This document shows, in pieces, positions 23,001 through 35,231 of a DNA stretch of 64,000 nt. Within the stretch, counting starts at the first letter, position 1. Each line of letters opens with the position of its first letter. The DNA is from Anthostomella pinea (Eukaryota > Ascomycota > Sordariomycetes > Xylariales > Xylariaceae). The translations under genes were made by a program, and so were the position numbers. Under the pieces are notes generated by a model. The model was not told the origin of the DNA, ran no database searches, and was given only the letters and a program-made list of their open reading frames with translations. Where the stretch lies: contig CAUWAG010000006.1 in the NCBI GenBank assembly GCA_963556695.1, forward strand, positions 3,348,001-3,412,000, read 5' to 3'.

Positions 23001-25499
23001 AGCGAACTTCGGGTCATGTCTCACCAACAATGCCGCCTAGGTAAAGTAGTCATCAGCTGGGTTGCGTCAACGGTAAGGCGAGTGAGGCCTCGCCGACAAC
23101 CATAGCTGTGACACGCAACATTGGAGTCACAAATCTGTCTCATCCTCCGATCTCGCGCTTTCGCTCCCGTAGAGATTAGATGAAGTCCGCCATGCCTGTC
23201 TGGGGCGCAGCTAATAATTGATGAGTCTGATTCCACAGCAAGATGTGAACTGGAGTTTAGTCATCGCGGTTTGGGCTGTAATGGGCCGCCAAGACTCATT
23301 GGTTGGCGCGAGGAAGGTCATGCGAAAGGCTGAGAGGGCGCTGTTTCGAGATGGCTTGCCGATACACTCTAAAATAGCGGGCAGCGACTGTCACCTGTCG
23401 TCTTTGTCCGCGTCGCATGCTCGCAGGCTGGTTCGTTGGCGTTCTTCAGCATGAATACTATGTATGTCGTCCATCCACTAGCAGTACGCCTTGCTTGAGA
23501 GATATCGTGACATTCCATACTCAGGGATGATTCGAAATGATTTCATAGCCTGAAGAAAAGCCTAAGATGGGGTGTATCGCCTTGCCTGAAGAAGCGGATG
23601 GGGCAAAGTCCTTCACTGGCCGAGATCAGTTACGGCGATGCCAGAAACTCGGTGCTTCCCCAGTATACTCGACGATATCATGAAGGCCATACTCTGATAG
23701 GACTTCACGCCACCATACGCCAGATGGAAAATTCGAAATCGTCAGTGAGCTTCGTGAAGGTGGCTGGCTTGACTTTCATCTCACTGTTCATTCGCTGGGC
23801 GCACTTGCTGCCTGAGGCGTGAATGCATACCGGCACAGATGGCGTGCTCTCCGTGTGTGCAGGCATCACACGAAGGGCATTTCCATAAAAATTGTGTGTT
23901 CAGCCTTCGCGCAAGTTGGTTGCTATGAGTCGCTTGACACAAGCATCAACAATGTTTGGGCAGGCTGTGAGCGTGTTAACTGGTTAGTACGTGTTGCTAT
24001 TCCGTGACTCTGTTCCTGCCAGGTGTGTTGCTAAAATAGTAGCAAACCTCAAACACATGGATCCGGCAGAGGGCGAGGGCGAAGCCGGGAATGGAAACCC
24101 GGCAGTGGGCACCGAGGGGTAGTTTGCAGGGCAGCTTTGCAGTTTGCTTCGCATGTCTTGTATGATCGCCCTTCGGCGATGCGTCATTCTGGCAGCACTT
24201 GTGACATATTTAGACGCGCGATAGACTGCTCATCTTGAGGCAAACTCGTGAAGTGGTTGGAGGAGTGGCAAATTGACGATGGTGGATGATAAGGTTCGTG
24301 AAGGCGATGGGTACGGCCACCGGACCAAGTTAGAGGGGTTTGCCACCTGCGGTTTCCAAGTTTGCCAGCTGGCAAAAGGCCGCTGGTTGCAAGCACAATG
24401 ACATAATAATGTTGACCAATTCCGCTCTTCCGATGAACGGAACGGATGCACTCTACCCACGATATCGACTAGTAGTAGGAAGGTATTACTGCATGATGAT
24501 TTGAGATGTTAACAATTCGCGAAATATGTACCGTCAAATCAAGCAGACATATAGTTGCTGTAGATAGGTAGGTATGTTGGCAGGGCTAATGCCGGCGGGA
24601 ATATTGCAGAGCATGTTCTCCCTACACATGTGCAGACAACGAGAACGATGTAGCATTTGCAGAAGATTTATGCGGTGACTGTTTGAAGTCGTCAAACTCT
24701 CTCATTTCCAAGGCCTTCTTGATTAACCCCAGATATACGTCATGCCTGTTAAATGAGTAATAAATGCTGGCAACGAAAAGGGGAAAGCTGACGAGATGGC
24801 GTTGAAGTTCACGCCGCCTTGCACTAGAAGCCGCACCTGACTTCAAATGTTGTTGCGAGGTCAGCCACATTACACCATGATTCAAGAAGTCTCAGCTCCA
24901 GCCTTCATAATGTGTCTGGTTGGGTATCTCTCCACGGTAATTCTTACTTGTCAGTATGGGCGAAGACACAATGTCTGTAACATGATGAATATAGACCCGT
25001 CATCTTTTCGTATCCTATGCGCAAAGCAAGCGCATATGTATCGCGGGATAGTACTTGCATACCTAGGTGCTCCGTACAGGGGATAGATGCGCTCATCCTA
25101 CGGCTGTTGGTCTGACTTCAACTGCCCACCTGCAGCGACTCGCGAGCAGAAGAGAAGAGGTGATGACTCTTCACTTATCCAGTCGGGTGCGTTGTGATTT
25201 CCCTGCCTGTCGCATGGCTGGCTGCTTGCAGTTATCTTGCAGCCACACCTTACCACATCGGGCAGCGCTAAGCCAGGACCTGATTGCAAGTTGTGACCAC
25301 CCTTTGCCAAACCCCTGCGCATTGGCTACGCTGTCTGCTTGAGAGGGATTGCATCCTCCAATCAGTGGAAAGGCTAAGTTAGCACTATGCTTCTTTCGGC
25401 GCCGCATTTCGTACGCGCACTTCGGCGGGTGCAAGTTGAAACACCCCAGCCTCGTCAGTCGAGTGGTCGACCATCCAATTGAAGGTCTTCGAATTCCAA

Positions 25500-27307
25500 G
25501 CCGCCCCGCTCTATTTCCAGAGTTAGAGCTACAGACACACCCCCTACTTCCACTGTACTCCTTTTATTCCTCCTCCTCCTATGATGTGGCAGGAGAAGTT
25601 TGGGCCTTGACCTGCACGAGTGTGCCAGCCAGCTGTAGCCAAGCAGCATGTGCAGCATCAATCCTCTTGTTGTACCGCTCTCTGTGGTCGTGCCCCTAGC
25701 CAGTGCGACTGCCGCCGAGATTCCCTTTCAACACTCAAAACTCGCCTGTACCCCAAGCACCCGCCGAGTCCCCCGTTTCCCTCTCCCTCCATCGAACAAA
25801 GCCGACGCAATGTTCAATTTCAAGATCTAGAGAACCACACAGCGACTTCTTTGAAAGTCTGCTCGAGTGCGCCGACGACAGATCACTCAACTCTCAACTC
25901 TACTGTTCCATTCATCCCACCCCACGTGTTGTCCTTGTTCGCTTTCTCTGGTACTGCAGTGGCATTCACTTGCACTTTGCGCACCGAGACTCATCCTCCA
26001 GGAGGATCCGAAAGAAGAGAGGATTCGCCCCCATACCGATTAATCCTAGTTTTCTCTGAGCGACAGCAACAACAACGACCGCCAGCACCAGGCCGTGTTA
26101 CTCAAAGACAAGCCTGTTTCCGTCTCTACCTAATTCTTATAAGCTTTTCTTGAATGCACCAATCTCCGCTCAATCCTTTATCGTTACTCACTTGCCACCG
26201 CTCGTGAAAGGGAATCCATTCACCTTTCCAGGCTTCAGCGCTTGTTGGGCACCTGCCAGTTGGAGTCACCTTCTTTCTCGTCATTCGGTCGGTCCTGGTA
26301 ATCACACAGTCCAACCCCCAGTCCAGATTCCAGGATAGCCAGGCTCCATCCAGTCTTGGCCACCTAGCCACCCACCCGGCCACCCACCAAATCACGCCAA
26401 CTCCAGCACCTACCACCCTGGACCCCCGAATCCCGCCACAAAAACCACCTGTACTTCTCGCGCTACAGTGGTCCCACGGTGCCTAATGATCCGACCAGCC
26501 CTCGCCTTCGCCTTCGCCACCTAATCCTCAAGGGAAGAAGAGTCATCTCCATCAATACCGCTAGGTGACCCAGCCCAAAGGCGGCGACTTGCACACCCTG
26601 CCACATCCGTCTTCGGTTGCCCACGCGACTCATCAACCCACATCACGTCAAGTCACCATCTCCGCTCATACAGACAGACATACATACCTGTCACCTACTA
26701 TTCGCCATCGCCTCGGTCCCTGGTTATAAGGCCTCTCCCGTCGCCCATCCCACCCACCACCCGCATACGTCTTGATCGGTAGACCGTGGTTGCAGTCCGT
26801 ACCTTGCATAATCGCATCGACCCTGCACCTCTTCCTGTCGAACTCACCGCATCGAATTGCGCGCCTCCTCTACGACTTGCGAAGTACTCGAACGCAACCA
26901 TTTCACACGCCGTTTCTCGACTTCCCTTGTGACACACCTGGTATGGTAGCAGTCAGCTCGATGACAATCTAGCTGCTGCCCTCCTGCCCGTCACACCCAC
27001 CTCTTGTTTCCCTGGTTGAAACAAATACCACACGATGCTTCCTGCGAATATTACCATTACCACCCCAGTCGTCTGTCCCGCTCTGTCTTCCGGTCTGATC
27101 GTTCGTGAAACCTTGATTCTAGACGCTTGTGTCTAGAACCACCCTCTTTCGAAACTCGACAGCTTGACAACCGCATATTATGCAGTTGTGAGGCTCATTC
27201 GATAGAACTTCGCGATATCTCACGATACAACGATCTGACTGGCTGACTCGGCTTGACGGACGACTGGAGGTTCATATTCCGACTCCAACTTACGCCAACC
27301 CTTCAAG
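25500..27307 (+). promoter_or_regulatory. pyrimidine-rich promoter and leader of the cyclin gene
   Basis: Strongly C/T-rich on the plus strand over about 1.8 kb, ending at the cyclin start. This is typical of long fungal promoters and 5' leaders of regulatory genes. It contains many ATGs distally but only two upstream ORFs in the last 270 bp (27035-27136 and 27180-27191). The transcription start cannot be placed from sequence. Confidence 0.4.
27035..27136 (+). promoter_or_regulatory. 33-codon upstream ORF before the cyclin
   Basis: ATG at 27035, stop TAG at 27134-27136, ending 171 bp before the cyclin start. A 3-codon ORF (27180-27191) lies between. If the mRNA starts upstream, ribosomes must translate, leak past or reinitiate after both. 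Confidence 0.45.
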
Positions 27308-29371
27308 ATGATGTGCAGCGAACATGATTCGCTGGACTTCGTCAACTCCCTCCCAAATGGCCCCTACAACTCCTCGTTAGCGACATCGGCTTCATCGTCT
27401 TCCACTTCGGTGTGGTCCGATGCCTCCCAATCCTCCGACGACACCTCCTATTCCACTACTTCCGCCGCCCCGTCGGAACAATGCGATCATTTCTCCTATT
27501 CGCAGCCAATCCAGCGGCCGCGTGGTCGTTGCCCGCAACTATCCCTGCAAACCTCGGGGTTGGAACAGTCAAAGCCGGTCGAGGTTCCTCAAGAACTTCG
27601 CCAGAATCCTCGACGCACTAGTAACAGTACAGCTGCCAAGTCTGGATGCCCTCCTGCCTTGGTGCGACAAAGCGATCGCAAGGTCAGCTTTGTCGATAGC
27701 CTTGTCGGTAAGATTTGAACGATACGTCCTGGCCCCTCTGCATGAGCTCAACATCGTCTAGATTCCTCAACCCGAATCGTTGAAGCCATATGGCCGCTGG
27801 CGTCGGTTTTTCATCGAGATGAGTTAGGTAGCAAGGCTGTGCTACCGCTGCGCACGTTCATTCAGGAGACTTTGCGCCGTTCTCGCACCAGTTACTCCAC
27901 CCTACAGGTTGCTTTGTATTATCTGATCCTGATCAAGCCGCACGTACCGAGTCACGATTTTACTATGGAGCAACCGAATGACGGTTCTGCAAACAAGGTC
28001 CTGCAGTGTGGTCGTCGGATGTTCCTGGCCGCCCTGATTCTGGCCTCCAAGTATCTTCAGGACCGTAACTACTCAGCCCGTGCTTGGAGCAAGATTTCTG
28101 GACTTGCGACTCTGGAGATTAACCAGAATGAGATGACATTTCTGACCGCAGTGGAATGGAACCTTCACATCACAGACGAAATATTTCAACGCTGGACCGA
28201 GATCGTACTGAAGTACGTATCATCGTCGCAGCCTCCGTCTCCGAGACCGGTCGCAGCATCTCAAGCTACAGATCAACGGACCCAACTCTGGCGGAACTTG
28301 TTAACTCGACTAAACCCTAAGCTGGACAACATTGAGGAACTGATTCCCGTCAGTCCTTCTAAGCTCAGACGAGCTCGGGAGCCACTGCAAGTCGCGGCTC
28401 CATTGGAGCGTACCTTTGCTTTTACGTTCTCGGAAGGCGACGCGACGCCCACTCCCAAGAGCTACATCACGCCTGCCGTGATGGAACCTGCACCGGCCAC
28501 TGTTTATACCCCCGGCCGTTTTGCACCCGCCCTTGGCCTTCTGCCTACGCCGCGACTCACTCCGCAGTCGGCTGGGTTCAGCACTCCAGCTGTGAATGCT
28601 GCTACCTGTATGCTTGGCGTAAGGGGCTCGATGAGTCTGGCTGTGGCTCAGGCTGCCCATGTCTCGGCATCCCAGAACCTTGACCGTTGGCCCGTTTCGA
28701 ACACGTCGCCTCAGAGCTACTACACGACACGCCGTTCTTCACTTGCCAATTCCCTTTCAAACGCATCTTCACCGGAATCGATGATATCCGATTCATCCCG
28801 CACATCACGCTCATCCTCGATCTCGTCAGCATCGTCGTTGGCTACTGCGCCGTCCACCAAACTGGATGTTCAGGCGCGTTGCCGAAACGCGAAGCTGTAT
28901 GGAGAGAGGTACAGTGTGAGACCAGCCATCGCTTCGGTACCAGAAGATTATGAAGAGAATTGCATCACATCCTCACCTGATTCTTACACCGGCACGGTGG
29001 GCAAGGATCTGTACCAGATGTCATTTGACATCCCATTGGCAGGACAAGGATGTGAGATGGACGACGCTGCCGATGCCGCTCGTGCTCTACAGGATCTTCG
29101 GAGCTCTTATTTGGGCTACACTCAAGATCACTCGACTGCTCGAATTGGCTCGAAGCGAGCTCGACCATCGTCGATCGACAACTCGCTTTATTCGAATGTC
29201 CGTGATATGTTGAGCGGCCAGTATTACTCGCATGCTGGGACCCAAGACATGGGCAGAAAGCGAGTGTGCTACTCGTCCGATGCCCCTATCACTTCCTCTG
29301 CGATCCCCACAATGCATCCTGCTGTGGGAGGAGTCGGAGGACCTGGAATGTGGGCGGGCATTCTCAACTGA
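27308..29371 (+). CDS. cyclin, PHO85-cyclin (Pcl) type
   Basis: Regulatory subunit of a cyclin-dependent kinase, probably the Pho85-type CDK. Exons 27308-27707 and 27762-29371 give 669 aa. Residues 1-130 are a Ser-rich disordered region ending in RKVSFVDSLV. The cyclin box begins near residue 138 with the family pattern IVEAIWPLASVF and continues through TLQVALYYLILIKPH, FLAALILASKYLQDRNYSARAW and the helix NEMTFLTAVEWNLHI (K-Y-L-x-D and W-x-L are hallmarks of Pcl cyclins). The tail of about 400 aa is Ser/Pro/Thr-rich and ends in GMWAGILN, a short element I associate with fungal Pcl5/Clg1-like cyclins. Two ATGs open the frame (27308, 27311). Which Pcl subgroup it belongs to is not resolved. 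Confidence 0.85.
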
Positions 29372-31572
29372 GAGCCACGGATCGGTTCTATTCGAACGCC
29401 AACTGCAATAAAACTTACTTGTTACAATATTCAACTTTTTCTTTTGTCTGTGCTGGAATTGGAATCGTCTTCTCGGCATTTGATACCACTGTTGGAAGAC
29501 ATCTAGTTTATAGATACCCCCGACGGGGACCAAGGACAGGGCGAAAAGCTTGTCACCCTGCATGCATGCATTTCCAGGATGGCCGCATACTGGAGTTGCG
29601 ATGCGGGTAGCTGTTGTGTACGATGAACAGGGAACTGCCTGCTTCACGGCGGTGTTCAGGGGTAATCATAGTATGGCGATGGCGGAGGGTATCATGGACT
29701 GGTAAGGCAACATTTGGTGGCTCGACTTCGAGGCACGAGGCGAATCGGCTTTGGCTGTCCATACTGGCGACCAACTGCATAAACTCGGAGTTTTGTCATT
29801 ACTTGGTTGTCCAAGTTCAAGCATTCTTACCGACCGACTCAGGTTGGGCACCGTCGAAATACGGAGGCTCAAGTCCCGGACGGCGGTAGCTACACAAGCA
29901 CAAAGACGAATTGGTTACACCACGTACCTATTTGGAGTGAAAAGGTGATGTGCAATTGATAATCAGAGGCTTTGAGCACACAAGCCGTATTTGAGAGCCC
30001 GTGGAACCAAATACACAACCTCGCAGATAGCATGGAAAATCAGAACATGCCTTCGAGCCGGGAAATCAGGGCTCGATCACCCGCAATTAGATGGCCTAAG
30101 TCAATATCTCGTGCGTCGTCTCAAGGACTTATCAAATGCAACAATACATGGTCATGTGGAATCCAACACCCATCCGCCAACTCCCGACCTTGGGTACTAA
30201 CGAACCGAATGTGCACCGTCAGTTCGCCAGTTCGCCGGGTCTGAATACACTCATCCGTCTGTTCTATTAAAAGCGTGGCTGATTCGCTGACATGAGACCG
30301 TCAGGCCAGTCTAGAAGGATCGGGGGCAGCTCGCCGCAGGTCGGTCGGCCGGTGACTCATCGTGAAGTTTTTCCTGTCCCGCCCTCACACAGAGGCACGC
30401 GCGCACACACACATACCCGCCCCCCATCGCGCGCCCTACCAATCATCTCAGCTGGTCGCCCTGGTCGCCCTGATCGCCATGGCGACCCCAACCGCTTCTG
30501 GCTAATCTCTCCTATACTGGGTAGGCAGGCAGCTGCGTGCCAAGGAAGCTTGCTTCCACTCAAGTTTGAGTTGGGATACGATAGGATAGGATAGGTATGG
30601 TAAGGTGGGTACGTAGGTAAGTAAGCACTTTTTGTCTGTTCACCTCGTGCGCGACGGGCTCGGTCTGGGCGGGCTTTGGGCCGGTGGCGTTCACGATGGT
30701 TACTTGGGCCTTGTGCGTGCGTACTTTGGCGTGCCATCGCCGCCGTGCCCTGCCATGCCCTGTCACAGCCTGGCCTATCCTATCCTGTTCTTCCTGTCCG
30801 TCCCCAGCACTTGCTGCTATCTGGGTAGGTTGGCTCTTCGTCTTGCTCGCTTCGCTTCGCGCTTCGCGTCTTGTTGGTGTTTCTGGGATGTGTCACTATG
30901 CGTCGTGGACCTGTCTGCCTACCAGTCTGGCTGGCTTACTGACTCACTGAGTCATTGAGCGGGACCCCATAGCAACCTGATACCCTCGTGACTGACGGCA
31001 ATTTGGCTGTCACGCGTGTCAGACCGCGGTTCGCTTTTCTGGGAGAAGATGGTCCGGCTGCTCGGTTGGTTGGTTGGTTGGTCACTTGGCCATTAAGAGA
31101 TTTTTCTCGATAGGTTGTTGCCACTGCGGGACTTTTCTGCTTGTTGTTGGTTGGGCGTGAGTAACTGAGTGGGTGAGTGAGTCCTGTGTGGCGAGTACCG
31201 AGTGGTGACGTCCATGAATGGGTGCCTGTGTTCGTCGGCGTCGAGTGATGGTGGACGGACGGGTGGGCTGCCTGCTTGCGCCTCTTTGGCACGCATGGCC
31301 TAGCATACTATGGCATGATGGTACCTTTGCTTGGGCACTGTTGCGTATCTATCTATTTGAAACCGTGATGATACCTCGGGTTGGTTCGTACACGTGAGTT
31401 CAAATAGGCAGAAGCCGGGGCGTAGCTGTCGAGGCGTCAGTCGCCCGTGGGAGCCAGAGGGGCCCGGCTGGTCCATCGTGGAAGTTTCCAGAGATAGATG
31501 CCCGTGACTGTGACTGTATGCGTGCGTGCTGCGGCTCGGACTAGTCCTGGCTGTTGGTCTCGGATACCTTGA

Positions 31573-31584
31573 CTACCTAGGTAG
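31573..31584. repeat. 12-bp perfect palindrome CTACCTAGGTAG
   Basis: Identical to the palindrome at 12709-12720 and sharing the TACCTAGGTA core with 53174-53183 and 53237-53246. Confidence 0.8.
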
Positions 31585-32511
31585 GTATACACAAAGGGAG
31601 GGGACGTCTCGGTTCATGGATGGATGGTCTACAGTACCAGGTGCAATCGGGGGGTTGACACTAGGTACTGGGTGGCTGAATATCCACGTGGGTAATCAGA
31701 TGAGTTCACTGGTGTGATAGTAGGTACATAGGTAGGTATTCAGGGGTCATAATTGGAATTTGAATAGAATCGCGTCTTGGCTTACATTGCATACTGAGTT
31801 GTTTTCTTGACCTCTTTCCTGAAGATCAACACCACAAACCTAGGATATGACTTGCTGTACTGCTGGCGTCACACTCGAGTTCGGCTCCCCACGTGGACGG
31901 CCAACGATGCAAGTGAATAACTACTGATACTTCCACTCTCAAACCATCCATGTCGCTCTCACCTGCCTCACCTTAATTCAAGCTTGGCAGTCGTTCGTCC
32001 CTCGTCTACGGCCTGTCGCAGGAAACCTTTCTGGAAATGGAAGGCCTGCTAGATGGCGATACCCATGGATATGAGATCGAATGGGCTGACCGGTCCCGAC
32101 TTGAAGGCCCGTCTGGGGATGGACTACCTCACTTACTCTCCTCGGCATAACCTCGTCTCACTTTGTAAGAATCGTGTACGCCTTATAATGTTTCGCCAGC
32201 AGTACGCAGTACCCCGATATGCAGCGCCCGTGCTTCTGCGTCCAGGTCTCCTGGCCTCGGGCTCCGGGATGCCACGCAGAGGCGTTAGTCCGGCATCAGG
32301 CACTTTGATTGTGGTTGGCAAGCAACACTGGTAGCGCCTAGGAGATCGTTAGATAAAAGGGGTAGGAACAGATAGGTAGCCTACATTCGAGTAAGTCATC
32401 ATCATTCCAGTCCATTATTGCACGCCCAGGACCATCCCCGAGTCCAGATACTTGGCTCCACCGATCTCCCAGCATTTCTCCATACGCCCGGTCCCCGAGG
32501 TCTTAAATATT

Positions 32512-32620
32512 CAGGGGCATTATTCAGGGGCATTTATTATCCGTGGAATGATCTCCCTAGAAGAGGCATGAAGCATGGCTTATTAGCATATAAGTTCTTA
32601 TCCCAGGGTGCTTATTTGAC
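32512..32620. mobile_element. possible degenerate inverted-repeat element (copy E)
   Basis: A GGGGCATTTATT block precedes GTGGAATGATCTCCCT, much as GGGGCATTTACT precedes TGGAATAAGCACCCT near 17036-17065. Downstream are stacked right-end-like units: GGCTTATTAG, TTCTTATCCC and GGTGCTTATTTGA. Low identity makes this tentative. Confidence 0.25.
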
Positions 32621-33270
32621 TGTCTATATCCCTGCCATAAGGAGAGCCCTCGAGGTGCGCGGAACGGAGACTTAAGGGGTTGTCTGTATGTGACTTTTTA
32701 TTGAAAGGGGCTTGCTTGGTCTTACATGACGTGGAGGGAGCCAAAGATGCAGCTAATATGGAAGGTGCTTGTTACGTTACTGTGCCTTTTGGTAGCTTTC
32801 CCAGATGCTGATAAATCACAAGTCTTGTTGTAATCTATCAGTTGTCTGGATGGAAAGGATTCCATCCGAGATGTATCTAAATACCTCAATTACAGTGGTG
32901 AGGTACCTGGGGCAACAAAGGGTTGCCAGGCAGCCTTCATCAGGCAACATATGGGTCCATGCACTGGATCCACATTACGATATGGATCGGCCTAGGATCA
33001 TAGTGAATATGGTCGTGAAGATTATGAGTACGCGGCGTAATGTGAAGCTCATCATCATAACGCACGTGACAGTACGGCCATAGAGAGAGAGCGTGGTAGA
33101 CCATGCTATGATGTTGCCAGGTGTTTGAAAAACCTCCTACACAAGCCGAATACGGGTATTCCATATAGACAGGCGCCTAAGATATGGAGATCTATGTTCT
33201 TCTACAGGGTATCAATATATACAGCCTCCCACGCCTCCCCGTCTTCCGTCTATATACAGCCCCAACCTCC

Positions 33271-33309
33271 TCACGTCAGGCTCTCACATCAGGCCCTCAT
33301 GTCAGGCTC
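33271..33309. repeat. three copies of a 13-bp tandem unit
   Basis: Units TCACGTCAGGCTC, TCACATCAGGCCC and TCATGTCAGGCTC follow each other without gaps, 42 bp beyond the 3' end of the aldehyde dehydrogenase gene. Confidence 0.75.
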
Positions 33310-33350
33310 TCCTCTCACGGTCAACCAAGTCAAGCCTGACCGACCATACG

Positions 33351-35231
33351 TCAACTATTCCGCAAAATCCCCACGAGCCCCCCAACCTTCTCCCTCAGCG
33401 TAAGCGCATACCCCAGCACCACAACCCCGCTCGTGAACCGCCAGCCCCTCTCCTGACTCTGGACGGGATACCGTGCAGCCGGCGGGATCGACGTGCGGAC
33501 CCCCAACCAGCCCCAGCGGTCCTCGCACACGCTCTTGAGATTACACAGGCCCCTCAGACCCTCCTCGCCCGCGAACCGGCCGTAGCCCGACCCGCCGACG
33601 CCGCCGAACGGCAGCTGCACCAGGTAGTAGACGGCGAAGTCGTTGACGCTCACGCCGCCGGCGCGCAGGCCCCTCACCACCTGCCGGAGCGCACGGTCGG
33701 ATTCGGAGCCGTAGACGGAAGCCCCAAGTCCGAAGGCGGGCGCGTTCGCGAGGGCCAGGAGGTCCGAGGCGTGAGGGGACGGCGCGCGCAGGACCGTCAT
33801 GATGGGCCCGAAGCACTCCTCGTTCGCGAGCGCCATGTCGGACGTCACGTCGACGACGAGGGTGGGGGTGAAGTAAAAACCGTGCGGGTGGTCCGGGTGC
33901 GAGTATCGCTTGCCACCGGCCAGCAGGCGAGCGCCGTTGGCGACGGCGTCTTCGACCAGCTTCTCCAGGCGCGAGAACGAGGCGTCCGAGACCATGGCGC
34001 CGACGTCCTTGTCGAGACCCATGCGTAGCGCCTGCACGCGCGGCGCCAGCATGGAGACGAGCTTGTCGTAGACGCCGGGCGCGGCGACGATGCGTTCGAT
34101 GCCGATGCAGTTTTGGCCCGAGGCCTGAAAGGTGCCGCGCATAAGGACGTCGACTATTCTCTTCAGATCCCCTGTTGCCGAGTCCAGGATCACTGCCGCG
34201 TCTTTGCCGCCGAGCTCTGCTACAACGGGGGTCAGGCTCTTCGCAGCACTTGCCGCGACGTGATGGCAGACTGCCCGGCTGCCGATGAAGGTGAGGTGGT
34301 TGATGCCCGGATGGCTCGCGAGATGTCCTGCCGTCTGCGGCCAGCAGACCACACTTTGTATAAGCAACGGGTCGTGGCCGTGTGCTACGAGAGCACCCCT
34401 CGCGATGCTCGTGTAGTACGCAGCGCTCCAGCACGTCTGCTCGCTGACCTTGACCACGATCCCATTGCCCGCGAATATAGAGCTGATAATGGGCCCCATC
34501 AGGTTATGGAAGGGGTAATTCCAGCTGACGAGAGCCGCCACCACGCCCATGGGCTCGTAGTGCACCGTGTTCTTCTTGTACGTCATCAGCAGGTTCGTCG
34601 GCCGCTTGCTCGGGCGCAGCGCCTCCTCCCCGTGCTTGATCGTCCACTGCAGCTTCTCGACCGTCACCATGATCTCCCCCAGCTGGGCGTCGACCATGGT
34701 CTTGCCCGAGTCGAGCGAACTGGCACGGCAGATCTGCTCCTGGTTCTCGAGGATGTACTGCAGCATTGACCGCAGAACCTTCCTGCGCTCGGCGAACGTG
34801 GTCTGCGCCCATTTCTCCTGTGCGGCGGCGGCTTGTGCGATGGCGCGATCGAGGCCCGCGGGCGTGGACGGGTTGACGAAGCCCAGGAACTGGCCCGTCG
34901 CCGGAGCATAGCATTGTATTGCCGTCGTCCCGGACGCCTTGATGGTCGGGTTCTCGAGGATCTTCGTCTCGGCGGGTTGTTTGGGGGCCGGGATGGTATA
35001 TCGCTTGGGCTTGTCCCAGTAGTCTACGTGGGTAGTGTAGAGGAAGAACCCGCCGATGACTACAAGGACGAACGGGAAGGTGATGTAGCTGAAGTCGCGG
35101 ATCCTACATGTAGAGCTTTAGAAAGCCGTCTTCAGCTGGCTATGATAAGGCACAAGGCAGGACACGTACGGGAAGTCTCGCATCAGAAGACTGAACTGCT
35201 CGATCCATCTCTCCAGATCCTCAACTGCCAT
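33351..35231 (-). CDS. MSC7: membrane-anchored aldehyde dehydrogenase, Msc7-like
   Basis: NAD(P)-dependent aldehyde dehydrogenase of the fungal Msc7 type (yeast YHR039C), probably ER-associated. Exons 35231-35170 and 35103-33351 give 604 aa. Residues about 25-45 (FPFVLVVIGGFFLY) form a single N-terminal transmembrane anchor. The catalytic glutamate lies in AELGGKDAAV (E317), and the nucleophilic cysteine in FQASGQNCIGIERI (C353). The NAD-site block EPMGVVAALVSWNYPFHN and the C-terminal PFGGVGGSGYGRF are in place. A C-terminal hydrophobic stretch (SGVVVLGYALTL) is also typical. The 3' half has very high third-position GC, producing long spurious frames on the other strand; the protein itself is uninterrupted. 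Substrate and role are unknown for most members; in yeast the gene name comes from a sister-chromatid recombination phenotype. Confidence 0.9.

Larger units (their letters stand above)
16410..25499. other. gene-poor region, no supported gene
   Basis: About 9.1 kb in which no open frame shows a recognisable motif or a convincing multi-exon structure. The longest frame (20207-20779, 190 codons) has near-random composition. Contents seen: an inverted-repeat element copy at 17051-17132, a CCAA microsatellite at 19999-20035, and a short tandem of an 8-bp CCTGCCAG unit at about 21003-21027. A lineage-specific or non-coding transcript cannot be excluded. Confidence 0.5.
29372..33350. other. 4-kb intergenic region
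   Basis: 3' flanks of the cyclin and the aldehyde dehydrogenase (convergent). Simple repeats: GATAG units around 30579-30596, TTGG units at about 31064-31081, and three copies of a 13-bp unit (TCACGTCAGGCTC type) at 33271-33309. A perfect 12-bp palindrome lies at 31573-31584, and a possible degenerate inverted-repeat element at 32512-32620. No supported gene. Confidence 0.5.

Noticed and set aside
25620..26153. 177-codon open frame upstream of the cyclin
   Set aside because: Ser/Pro/Thr/Cys-rich translation is explained by the pyrimidine-rich leader DNA.
33541..34434. 297-codon alternative frame within the aldehyde dehydrogenase
   Set aside because: Shadow frame made possible by very high third-position GC; the overlapping frame has full ALDH motifs.
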